Source: JBDTZF01 sp040005265 | GTDB taxonomy: Bacteria; Verrucomicrobiota; Verrucomicrobiia; Chthoniobacterales; UBA10450 | DNA: 20,562 nt | Assembly (NCBI GenBank): GCA_040005265.1 | Contig: JBDTZF010000040.1 | Location: forward strand, 1-20,562 | Reading direction: 5' to 3' | Shown here: piece after piece, positions 1 through 6,479 of the stretch | Position numbering within the stretch: the first letter of the stretch is position 1 | How the letters are laid out: every line of letters begins with the position of its first letter | The notes under the pieces: model-generated | The model's database searches: none | Seen by the model: only the letters and a program-made list of their open reading frames with translations | What the model was told of the DNA's origin: nothing | Position numbers and translations under genes: made by a program

Positions 1-460
1 CGCGTTCGCGAAATGCATACATCAGCGGCGTTCCCCACGCGCCCATGTCGCTCAGCAGAAATCCGAGCAGTGAGGCGTGGTTTTGCAGCCGGGTCAGCTC
101 GGCCAGGATGATACGCAAATATTCGGCCCGCTCGGGCACTTCGATGCCCGCTAGTTTTTCGACGCTGAGCGCGTAGGCCCAGTTGTTTGTCATCGAGCAA
201 AAATAATCGAGCCGGTCGGTGTACGGCATCGAACCGAGATAGGTCGCGTTCTCGCCGATCTTTTCGTGATTCCGATGCAGATATCCGAAAACCGGCTTCA
301 GCTTGCGCACGATTTCTCCATCGAGCGCAACGTTCATGCGAAACACGCCGTGCGTGGACGGATGCTGCGGACCCATCGAAACCTCGAGCAATTCGCCATC
401 CAAACGCGAACTCATTCGCGGCGGCGCTTGTTCCAGTTCCTGCGGTCCAGCGGTGCTCAT
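1..460 (-). CDS. nuoD: NADH-quinone oxidoreductase subunit D, N-terminal part (cut by window edge)
   Basis: This is the 49-kDa-type subunit of the peripheral arm of complex I, which together with NuoB forms the quinone-binding pocket. I translated it directly on the minus strand: an ATG at 458-460 opens a frame that stays open to the window edge, giving about 153 residues. The family signature MGPQHPSTHGVFR is at residues 29-41, followed by the expected GYLHRNHEKIGENATY, PYTDRLDY and LTRLQNHA segments. NuoD is normally about 400 residues, so roughly 60% lies beyond position 1. A short GGGG about 10 bases upstream of the ATG could serve as a ribosome site. It is the fourth gene of the leftward nuoABCD operon, but it is separated from nuoC by about 200 bases of repeats rather than the usual tight spacing. 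Identity is certain; the exact start among nearby Met codons (residues 1 and 16) is likely residue 1. Confidence 0.96.
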   Translation of the reverse strand, partial: MSTAGPQELEQAPPRMSSRLDGELLEVSMGPQHPSTHGVFRMNVALDGEIVRKLKPVFGYLHRNHEKIGENATYLGSMPYTDRLDYFCSMTNNWAYALSVEKLAGIEVPERAEYLRIILAELTRLQNHASLLGFLLSDMGAWGTPLMYAFRER

Positions 461-476
461 TTCAAAACCCCAAAGC

Positions 477-551
477 AGCCACGGATGAACACGGATTAAC
501 ACGGATAAAAACAATTCTTAATCTGTGTTTCATCCGTGTTAATCCGTGGCT
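477..551. repeat. Imperfect palindrome built of 'CACGGAT' units between nuoC and nuoD
   Basis: The left arm (477-506) is three spaced copies of ACGGAT (ACGGATgaacACGGATtaacACGGAT). The right arm (521-551) is close to its reverse complement, separated by a 14-base A/T-rich loop. The RNA could fold into a long imperfect hairpin between nuoC and nuoD. I recall similar ATCCGTGTTAATCCGTGG repeats as interspersed elements in verrucomicrobial and other environmental genomes; that is memory, not a search. Confidence 0.8.
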
Positions 552-570
552 AGTTCTTCTCTGGTTGCGC
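520..570 (-). repeat. Direct repeat copy B (partner of 629-679)
   Basis: This 51-base stretch matches 629-679 in the same orientation with 4 mismatches by eye. It contains a near-copy of the last codons and stop of nuoC (read leftward: GCGCAACCAGAGAAGAACTAG), here noncoding, followed by the CCACGGATTAACACGGATGA repeat core. Weaker similarity continues a few bases farther to the right. Confidence 0.85.
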
Positions 571-628
571 AGTAATGTCTCATTTTAAGATTTCAAGGCA
601 GTCACGGATAAGAAACAATCTGATTCCC

Positions 629-679
629 AATCTGTGTTTCATCCGTGTCAATCCGTGGCTAATTTTTCTCTGGCTGCGC
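629..679 (-). repeat. Direct repeat copy A, overlapping the 3' end of nuoC
   Basis: Partner of 520-570, 109 bases away. The nuoC stop codon (659-661) and the last six codons lie inside this copy, so the repeat boundary falls within the coding region. Either a repeat element supplied the nuoC 3' end, or the nuoC end plus repeat was duplicated in tandem. Confidence 0.85.
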
Positions 680-1333
680 GGTGATGCTCTCGGCGCCGTC
701 CAATTGCGGCCTTGGCGAATAATGCTGCTTCGCCCGTTCCAGCACATCGTCGTGCGGCGTCGGCTCGTATTCGTAATCGTCCGGCTCGCGATAATCTTTG
801 CGCATCGGAAAATCTTCAAACTCATCCCACATCAGAATGCGGCGCAGATCGGGATGTTCGTCGAAACGGATTCCATAAAGATCGAAAATTTCCCGTTCCT
901 GGAATTCGGCGCTACGCCAGACCGAAGTCAGCGATGGCAGGACCGCACCATCACCACGATTCGTCGTCTGCATGCGAATGATCACCGGCCCATGTTTGTG
1001 CGTAATCGAATAGAGGTGATAAACCGCTTCCAGGTATCCGGGGAAAAATTCCTCCTGCGTCTCTTCCTCTTCTTTTTCCTCTCCCTCTACGATCTTCTTT
1101 ACCTTCACTTTCTTCGTCACTTTCCGATCCAGCCAGTCAACGCCGGTAACGTTCGAACAAAAATCGAGTTTCAACGCCGGATCGTCGCGCAAGAATCGCG
1201 CAATACCGCGAGCATGTTGATTGTCGATCTTCAATGACAGTTGCTGCGAAGGGCTCGCGTTCGGCACGATGTCGATTTTCGCTCCGGGCACCGCCGCTTC
1301 CGTGCGTACTTTGATTTGCTCAAGCGCTTCCAC
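659..1333 (-). CDS. nuoC: NADH-quinone oxidoreductase subunit C (30-kDa subunit)
   Basis: A structural subunit of the complex I hydrophilic arm, packing against NuoD and NuoB. The 224-residue product carries the 30-kDa signature at residues 146-165 (EREIFDLYGIRFDEHPDLRR) followed by FPMRKDY. The start is GTG at 1331-1333, three bases after the nuoB stop, so the two are almost certainly co-translated; no strong ribosome site is visible. Two oddities are present. Residues about 71-97 form a low-complexity insertion of Lys/Val then Glu (KVTKKVKVKK followed by an acidic run), placed before the conserved YHLYSI strand. The last six residues (AQPEKN) and the TAG stop lie inside a repeat that recurs just downstream. 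NuoC here is a separate protein, not fused to NuoD as in enterobacteria. Confidence 0.97.
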   Translation of the reverse strand: MEALEQIKVRTEAAVPGAKIDIVPNASPSQQLSLKIDNQHARGIARFLRDDPALKLDFCSNVTGVDWLDRKVTKKVKVKKIVEGEEKEEEETQEEFFPGYLEAVYHLYSITHKHGPVIIRMQTTNRGDGAVLPSLTSVWRSAEFQEREIFDLYGIRFDEHPDLRRILMWDEFEDFPMRKDYREPDDYEYEPTPHDDVLERAKQHYSPRPQLDGAESITAQPEKN

Positions 1334-1336
1334 AAA

Positions 1337-1984
1337 TTACGCGCGCTCAATCTTCATCGGTCGAAACACATCCGGATTCGCCGGCGGTTCCAAATCGTGC
1401 GCGCCGAATGCCGGCACCGGAAATTCACTTACCTGATCTTTATTGAGATGGTCCGCTTTGTTCACTCCCGTCAATTTCTGGTCGTCGATCTTGCGTTGCA
1501 GTTCCATGAACGCATGCAGCAATGCTTCCGGTCGTGGCGGACAACCGGGAATGTAAACGTCGACCGGAATGTAACGGTCGATCCCTTTCAGAACGTTATA
1601 GCCTTGCTTGAAGGGGCCGCCGGAAATTGCGCACGCGCCCATTGAAATGACGTATTTCGGATCAGGCATTTGGTTGTAGAGCCGCACGATTTGGGGCGCC
1701 ATTTTTTTGGTGACTGTTCCTGCGACAATCATTAGGTCCGCCTGTCGCGGCGACGGACGAAAAACTTCGCCGCCGAACCGCGCGATATCGTAACGCGACG
1801 CCGCAGTTGCGATCATCTCGATGGCGCAACAGGCCAGACCGAACTGAAGCGGCCAGATCGAATTCTTTCGGCCCCAATTGTAGAGGTCCTGCATCGAGGT
1901 CACCCAGATCCCTTGCCGTTGCAGTTCGTTACGCAGCCCTTCGTCGATTTCGCCCATATTAATGCCTGCCCGGCTTGGACTCAT
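1337..1984 (-). CDS. nuoB: NADH-quinone oxidoreductase subunit B (PSST, N2 cluster)
   Basis: NuoB holds the terminal [4Fe-4S] cluster N2 that passes electrons to quinone. The four cluster ligands are visible: the tandem Cys52-Cys53 in FGLACCAIEM, Cys118 in SMGACAISGG and Cys148 in YIPGCPPRPEALL. I chose the ATG at 1982-1984 because it overlaps the nuoA stop in an ATGA junction (215 residues). A TTG at 2002 (221 residues) or an ATG at 1957 are alternatives, and conservation begins only around residue 25, so the sequence alone does not settle it. The product is somewhat longer than many NuoB proteins because of a C-terminal tail (residues about 165-215). Second gene of the leftward nuoABCD operon. 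Confidence 0.96.
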   Translation of the reverse strand: MSPSRAGINMGEIDEGLRNELQRQGIWVTSMQDLYNWGRKNSIWPLQFGLACCAIEMIATAASRYDIARFGGEVFRPSPRQADLMIVAGTVTKKMAPQIVRLYNQMPDPKYVISMGACAISGGPFKQGYNVLKGIDRYIPVDVYIPGCPPRPEALLHAFMELQRKIDDQKLTGVNKADHLNKDQVSEFPVPAFGAHDLEPPANPDVFRPMKIERA

Positions 1985-2355
1985 TTGGCCCAACTTAAAC
2001 AACCTTTACCCCACGCCCAAACAAGACCCTCGATTAACAGCAGGAGAAAAACCAGGACCGATATGAACGCGCCGACGGACAACCCAGTGAAGGCAACGGC
2101 AAATGGCACCAGAAAAATTGCTTCCACGTCGAAGATCAGAAAAATGATCGCGTAGAGATAATACTGCGAGTGAAATTGAATCTGTGCTTCGCCGATCGAC
2201 TCCACTCCGCATTCATAAGTTGCATTTTTCTCCGCGCCTGGCTTAGGCGGCTGGAAAAATCGCCGCCACAACCATGCGAGCGCCAATGGCGCCAGCGGAA
2301 AAATCAACGCAACTCCACCGAAAATGACGATGAACAAATAAGGATTCGGAGTCAT
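1981..2355 (-). CDS. nuoA: NADH-quinone oxidoreductase subunit A
   Basis: A small membrane subunit at the junction of the two arms of complex I, next to the quinone channel. The 124-residue product has three predicted membrane spans (about 6-30, 66-90 and 97-116). It carries the family landmarks YECGVESIG (residues 48-56), with the conserved cysteine of the TM1-TM2 loop, and IFDVEAIFLVPFA (74-86), with the conserved Asp76/Glu78. The ATG at 2353-2355 is the first gene start of the leftward operon; its stop overlaps the nuoB start by four bases. The promoter must lie in the 155-base divergent region shared with nuoH. Confidence 0.97.
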   Translation of the reverse strand: MTPNPYLFIVIFGGVALIFPLAPLALAWLWRRFFQPPKPGAEKNATYECGVESIGEAQIQFHSQYYLYAIIFLIFDVEAIFLVPFAVAFTGLSVGAFISVLVFLLLLIEGLVWAWGKGCLSWAK

Positions 2356-2510
2356 TGCCGCAGAACTAATGAGCCAAAGATGAACACAGACTTACACTGA
2401 CAAAGGCTCGGAATGCTACTCGTTTTTATCAGTGTTTCATCTGTGTTGATCTGTGGCCAAAAATGATCCGCCTTGATTAATCAACCAGACACCGCTTTTC
2501 TCTAGCGAGC
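2356..2510. promoter_or_regulatory. Divergent intergenic region between nuoA and nuoH
   Basis: Both complex I operons must be transcribed outward from this 155-base region. It is largely occupied by an imperfect inverted repeat (2372-2458). Between that and nuoH is a perfect 12-base palindrome TTGATTAATCAA (2473-2484), which could be an operator or simply A/T-rich promoter DNA. I could not pick out a convincing -35/-10 pair on either strand. Confidence 0.5.
2372..2458. repeat. Imperfect inverted repeat of the 'AACACAGAT' type upstream of nuoA and nuoH
   Basis: The left arm (about 2372-2402, AAAGATGAACACAGACTTAC and beyond) pairs imperfectly with the right arm (about 2428-2458, CATCTGTGTTGATCTGTGGC). 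It resembles the nuoC-nuoD repeats with CAGA in place of CGGA, so it looks like a diverged member of the same family. Confidence 0.7.
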
Positions 2511-3698
2511 GTGACCGATTTTCTCGATCAACTCTTCGTTCGAGCCAAAGAGTGGCTCCTCTCGCTCCTGGCGGGATTTCCCGACTGGGTGCTTCAGATC
2601 GCGTCGAGTCTCATTAATATATTTACGCTGCTCGGCGTGTTTCTGACTCTCTTCGCGCTCATGTCGGTGCTGGAGCGAAAGATTCTCGGACGCATACAGA
2701 ATCGTTACGGGCCAAACCGGGTCGGGCCATTCGGTCTTCTTCAACCTGTCGCCGACGGAATCAAGATGCTGATCAAAGAAGACATCGTGCCGGCGCGCGC
2801 GGACAAGGTCGTCCATTTTCTCGCGCCGATCCTGATAGCCGCAGGAGCGATTCTCGCTCTCGGCGTTATTCCATATGGCCGAAACATGACGCCATTTTCT
2901 ATCGATGGCGGAGTTCTCTTTTTCTTCGCCGTTGGATCGACAACGGAACTTGCCGTGTTCATGGCCGGCTGGGGCAGCAACAACAAGTTTTCAATGTTGG
3001 GCGCGATGCGGGCGATCGCCCAAATGATCAGTTACGAGCTTCCGCTCCTCATTACTGTGCTTCCCGTAGTAATGGTGGTGAGTTCGCTCACGCCTGATGC
3101 AATTGTCTCGGCCCAGGGCGGCTACACTTTTGGAGTTGTGCCGCGCTGGTTCGTCTTCACGCCCTGGGGATTCGCCGCATTCATTTTGTTTTTTGTATCC
3201 GGATTGGTTGAGTCGAATCGCACTCCGTTTGATGTCCCGGAAGGCGAATCGGAAATCGTCGCCGGACATATGACCGAATATTCCGGTTTTAAGTACGCCA
3301 CTTTTTTCCTGGCAGAATATCTGGGCATGTTCGCAGTCAGTGGTCTGGCCGTGACGCTGTTTCTCGGCGGCTGGCACGCACCGTTCAGCTTCTTCGAATT
3401 CGTTCCCTCCTACTTTTGGTTTTTCATGAAACTGTCGATCCTGCTTTTTGTTTATGTCTGGGTCCGCGGAACACTCCCGCGCACGCGAGCGGATCAGATG
3501 ATGAATTTCGCCTGGAAGTTCATGTTGCCGATGGCGTTTACCTGCGTCGTCGCTGCGGCGGTGTGGCATTACACTGGGCGCGGCCTGCGCGGATGGCTTT
3601 GGTCACTCGTCGTCGTTGCAATTGTTTACGTCACCCTGTCGATTCTGCTCGATACCCGGCGGAAATTTGCGCCGCGAGTTTATCGTTTCGCCGAATGA
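2511..3698 (+). CDS. nuoH: NADH-quinone oxidoreductase subunit H
   Basis: The membrane subunit that forms much of the quinone access tunnel and links the two arms of complex I. Family landmarks are VLERKILGRIQNRYGPNRVG (53-72) with the following GLLQPVADGIK loop, and the cytoplasmic loop VESNRTPFDVPEGESEIV (233-250) followed by the TEYSGFK segment. The start is GTG at 2511, with no in-frame ATG before the conserved region; the ribosome site is weak. At 395 residues it is longer than the E. coli protein (about 325), partly through an N-terminal extension of about 35 residues. Its stop overlaps the nuoJ start by four bases. nuoI normally follows nuoH but is absent here, so the two iron-sulfur clusters it carries must be encoded elsewhere. 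Confidence 0.97.
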   Translation: MTDFLDQLFVRAKEWLLSLLAGFPDWVLQIASSLINIFTLLGVFLTLFALMSVLERKILGRIQNRYGPNRVGPFGLLQPVADGIKMLIKEDIVPARADKVVHFLAPILIAAGAILALGVIPYGRNMTPFSIDGGVLFFFAVGSTTELAVFMAGWGSNNKFSMLGAMRAIAQMISYELPLLITVLPVVMVVSSLTPDAIVSAQGGYTFGVVPRWFVFTPWGFAAFILFFVSGLVESNRTPFDVPEGESEIVAGHMTEYSGFKYATFFLAEYLGMFAVSGLAVTLFLGGWHAPFSFFEFVPSYFWFFMKLSILLFVYVWVRGTLPRTRADQMMNFAWKFMLPMAFTCVVAAAVWHYTGRGLRGWLWSLVVVAIVYVTLSILLDTRRKFAPRVYRFAE

Positions 3699-4177
3699 GC
3701 ATCATCGCCTGCATCCTGGTCGCCATTTTTACGCTGGCTGCCGCGCTCGCCGCCGCCACGTTACAAAAGTTAATGCACGCGGCGCTCTGTTTTGCAGCCA
3801 CATTCATCGGCATCGCCGCGTTTTTCTTTTTGCTCGGAGCAGAATTCGTCGGTCTGGTTCAAGTCTTCGTTTACATCGGCGCGGTCGCCGTTTTGATCGT
3901 GTTCACGATTTTATTAACGCGCCGCGATGTGGATAGGGATCGCGGATTTAAGTGGAGCGGCGTGATCGTCGCTACCGCGGTCTTTGGCGGACTGATCTGG
4001 GCGATTCTGAACACACACCCGCTATTGATCGCCCCGCCGCCAGTTCAACCACTCACCGTAAAACAAATCGGCAACGCATTGATGACGAATTATGTCTGGC
4101 CGCTGCTATGCGTCGGAGTCCTGCTCACCGCTGCTCTAATCGGTTCGCTCATTCTCGTGATGGAGGAGAAACGATGA
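3695..4177 (+). CDS. nuoJ: NADH-quinone oxidoreductase subunit J
   Basis: A proximal membrane subunit of complex I next to NuoK, NuoA and NuoH. The 160-residue product has about five membrane spans. The NuoJ landmark is the segment FFFLLGAEFVGLVQVFVYIG (43-62), followed by AVAVLIVFTILL and a charged loop. A longer in-frame opening exists upstream within nuoH, but I place the start at the ATG 3695-3697 because it overlaps the nuoH stop as ATGA and begins at a hydrophobic span. The C-terminus (LIGSLILVMEEKR) is typical. The sequence TGGAGGAGAA just before the end serves as the ribosome site of nuoK. Confidence 0.96.
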   Translation: MSIIACILVAIFTLAAALAAATLQKLMHAALCFAATFIGIAAFFFLLGAEFVGLVQVFVYIGAVAVLIVFTILLTRRDVDRDRGFKWSGVIVATAVFGGLIWAILNTHPLLIAPPPVQPLTVKQIGNALMTNYVWPLLCVGVLLTAALIGSLILVMEEKR

Positions 4178-4488
4178 CGCCGACGTTGCAAATCTTCCTC
4201 ATCATATCCGCCGCCTTATTCGCGATTGGCCTGCTTGCCGCACTCAGCCGCCATCATGCCATTTTCATCCTGATCGGCATCGAGATGATGCTGGCTGCGG
4301 CGAATCTAAATTTCATCGCTTTCTGGCGATTCGGGCCTCAAGCGCCGCAACCAGTCGGCGTGATGATCGCGATCTTTTCCATCGCGATCGCCGCTGCCGA
4401 ATGGACCGTGGGTCTCGCCATGGTCATCGCCGTTTATCGTCACTTCCGGACGACCAATGTCGATCAACTCAATCAGCTCAAAGGATGA
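4174..4488 (+). CDS. nuoK: NADH-quinone oxidoreductase subunit K
   Basis: A small antiporter-related (MrpC-like) subunit of the proton-translocating membrane arm. The 104-residue product has three membrane spans and both buried glutamates of the family: Glu37 in GIEMMLAAANLNF and Glu76 in IAIAAAEWTVGLA, matching E. coli Glu36 and Glu72 by position. Length matches the family (about 100). The ATG at 4174 overlaps the nuoJ stop and follows a clear GGAGGAG ribosome site at 4162-4168. The Trp after Glu76 replaces the small residues usual there, a minor variation. The nuoL start overlaps its stop by four bases. Confidence 0.97.
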   Translation: MTPTLQIFLIISAALFAIGLLAALSRHHAIFILIGIEMMLAAANLNFIAFWRFGPQAPQPVGVMIAIFSIAIAAAEWTVGLAMVIAVYRHFRTTNVDQLNQLKG

Positions 4489-6479
4489 ACACCTGGATCG
4501 CAACCAACATCTGGCTAATCCCCGCAGTGCCATTGGTGATGTCGCTAATGATTCTGAGTCTCCCGAACTCCGCTCGCGGCCTGGGAGCGTGGTTTGCCAT
4601 CATCGGACAAATCCTCGCGCTGGCGATGTCGATCTTCGCATTTGGATCGACGCTTCAAGCACCGGGATCCGCGACGATTCAAAATTTTACCTGGTTCACA
4701 TTCGGCGATAGCGCCCTGCGTCTCGGGTGGATCCTCGATCCGCTCGCCGCGGCGATGCTGGTAATGATCCTGCTAGTTGGCCTTTGCATTTTTGTTTTCA
4801 GCGTCGGCTACATGACCGACGACAAAAACTTCAAACGCTTCTTCGGGTATCTCTCATTTTTCTCCGCCGCGATGCTCGGCGTTGTGATCGCGAATAGCCT
4901 GCTGCTGCTTTTCATCTGCTGGGAATTAGTAGGATTCGCTTCGTATCTGCTCATTGGATTCTGGATCGAAAGACCGAGCGCCGCAGCCGCCGCGAAAAAA
5001 GCATTCATCACCACGCGTATCGGAGATCTCGGATTGTTTCTCGGCATGCTCTGGCTCTATCACCAGAGCGGCACACTTCTTTTTTACGATGACGGGAAGG
5101 GTTGCCTTGAGGGCGGACTCGCTCTGCTCGGCGCGAACACAACCTTCATCGCGTTGCTGATTTTCTTCGGCGCGGTTGGCAAGTCAGGACAATTTCCGCT
5201 CCACGTCTGGTTGCCGGATGCAATGGAGGGACCCACACCGGTGAGCGCATTGATCCATGCCGCCACGATGGTCGCCGCCGGAGTGTTTCTCGTCGCGCGC
5301 GTCTATCCGATTTTCCTGGTTGGAGCAATTAATGGAGTTACGACGTCACTCACTGTCGTCGTCTGGATCGGAGTGATCACCGGATTAATGGCGGCGCTCA
5401 TTGCCATTGCCCAGTCCGATATCAAACGGATCCTGGCGTATTCAACCGTTTCCCAACTTGGCTTGATGATGGTTTCGTTAGGCGTTGGCGGCGTCGGGGC
5501 CGGTATCATGCATTTACTTGCCCACGGATTTTTCAAAGCGCTCTTGTTCCTCGGCGCGGGCTCAGTGATCCATGGCAGCCATCACGAACAGGACATCCGC
5601 AAAATGGGCGGTCTGCGGCGCGTAATGCCAGTGACTTTTCTTACCTACGCCGTCGGCATGATGGCGCTCAGCGGCGTGCCACTCATTTTTTCGGGCGCCT
5701 GGACCAAAGAAGAAGTCCTGCATTCGGCAGCGCATTGGCCGGCTTCGCGTGTGCCGTACTTTCTTCTGTTGGCTGGAGTCGTTCTGACTGCGCTCTATAT
5801 GACCCGCCAGGTCATTTACGTTTTCTTCGGCAACCGGCGCCAGGCCTCCGAACATGCGCGTGAAAGCTCGTCTGTCATGACGATTCCTCTGATCGTCCTC
5901 GCGATTTGCACGGTCGCCTTCAGTATCGTGCTTACGCCGGCGTGGCCCTGGCTCCACAACTATCTCACCCGTGAGTCGGCGCATTTTGATATGGCGCAGC
6001 TGATTCAACCAATGCTGATCCTCTCCTTTCTGCTCGTCGCAGCAGGAATTGGACTGGGCGTTGCGATCTACCGCAGGATCGCATTGCCAGATTCACATCA
6101 GCTCGTTGATCTGGATCCGATTGCGAAGGCGCAACCGGCATTGTTCGGGTTTCTCGAAAACAAGATGTGGATCGATGAACTCTACGATCGCACGGTGATC
6201 GCTCTCGCGAAAAGAGCCGCGCGCGTTTCCGATTGGATGGATCGTTACTTCTGGGATGGCCTAGTGCGCGGATTCGCCGATCTCGGGCAACTCTTTGGAT
6301 TTGTCATGAACAGCGTCGACGAGCGGGGCATCAATGCCGGTGTCGATGAAACGACCGCCGGCACGCGCGGCCTCGGCCGTTTGATGTCTCTTGCGCATTC
6401 CGGACAAATTCAAACTTACCTCGGGGTTATCGCCATCGGTATGCTCGCATTGCTGCTCCTCTACGCATGGTTGGCCTGA
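4485..6479 (+). CDS. nuoL: NADH-quinone oxidoreductase subunit L, with a long lateral helix
   Basis: The distal antiporter-like subunit of complex I, which pumps protons and sends a long amphipathic lateral helix back along the membrane arm. The start is the ATG at 4485, in an ATGA overlap with nuoK, giving 664 residues (E. coli about 613). Key residues are Glu147 (FICWELVGFASY), Lys233 (GAVGKSGQFPLHVWLPD), the following TPVSALIHAATMV helix, and a lysine in GAWTKEEVLH. After DELYD (564-568) comes a mostly amphipathic stretch of about 72 residues before the final span (641-664); in E. coli, from memory, that distance is about 43. The extra 25-30 residues could let the helix reach over one additional subunit, which fits with the two NuoM proteins encoded downstream. 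It overlaps nuoM1 by 13 bases. Confidence 0.97.
   Translation: MNTWIATNIWLIPAVPLVMSLMILSLPNSARGLGAWFAIIGQILALAMSIFAFGSTLQAPGSATIQNFTWFTFGDSALRLGWILDPLAAAMLVMILLVGLCIFVFSVGYMTDDKNFKRFFGYLSFFSAAMLGVVIANSLLLLFICWELVGFASYLLIGFWIERPSAAAAAKKAFITTRIGDLGLFLGMLWLYHQSGTLLFYDDGKGCLEGGLALLGANTTFIALLIFFGAVGKSGQFPLHVWLPDAMEGPTPVSALIHAATMVAAGVFLVARVYPIFLVGAINGVTTSLTVVVWIGVITGLMAALIAIAQSDIKRILAYSTVSQLGLMMVSLGVGGVGAGIMHLLAHGFFKALLFLGAGSVIHGSHHEQDIRKMGGLRRVMPVTFLTYAVGMMALSGVPLIFSGAWTKEEVLHSAAHWPASRVPYFLLLAGVVLTALYMTRQVIYVFFGNRRQASEHARESSSVMTIPLIVLAICTVAFSIVLTPAWPWLHNYLTRESAHFDMAQLIQPMLILSFLLVAAGIGLGVAIYRRIALPDSHQLVDLDPIAKAQPALFGFLENKMWIDELYDRTVIALAKRAARVSDWMDRYFWDGLVRGFADLGQLFGFVMNSVDERGINAGVDETTAGTRGLGRLMSLAHSGQIQTYLGVIAIGMLALLLLYAWLA

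Noticed and set aside
477..660. CRISPR array reading of the short repeated CACGGAT units
   Set aside because: Units are too short, irregularly spaced and palindromic, with no unique spacers and no cas genes nearby.
575..1237. Open frame of 220 codons on the + strand across nuoC and the repeat
   Set aside because: It is antisense to a conserved gene (nuoC), starts inside the repeat and has no recognisable domain.
2473..2484. TTGATTAATCAA palindrome as a specific operator
   Set aside because: Twelve A/T-rich bases are too common to assign to a regulator; mentioned only within the intergenic feature.
2991..3569. Open frame of 192 codons antisense to nuoH
   Set aside because: Arg/His/Gln-rich composition typical of the reverse frame of a membrane protein gene; nuoH is unambiguous on the other strand.
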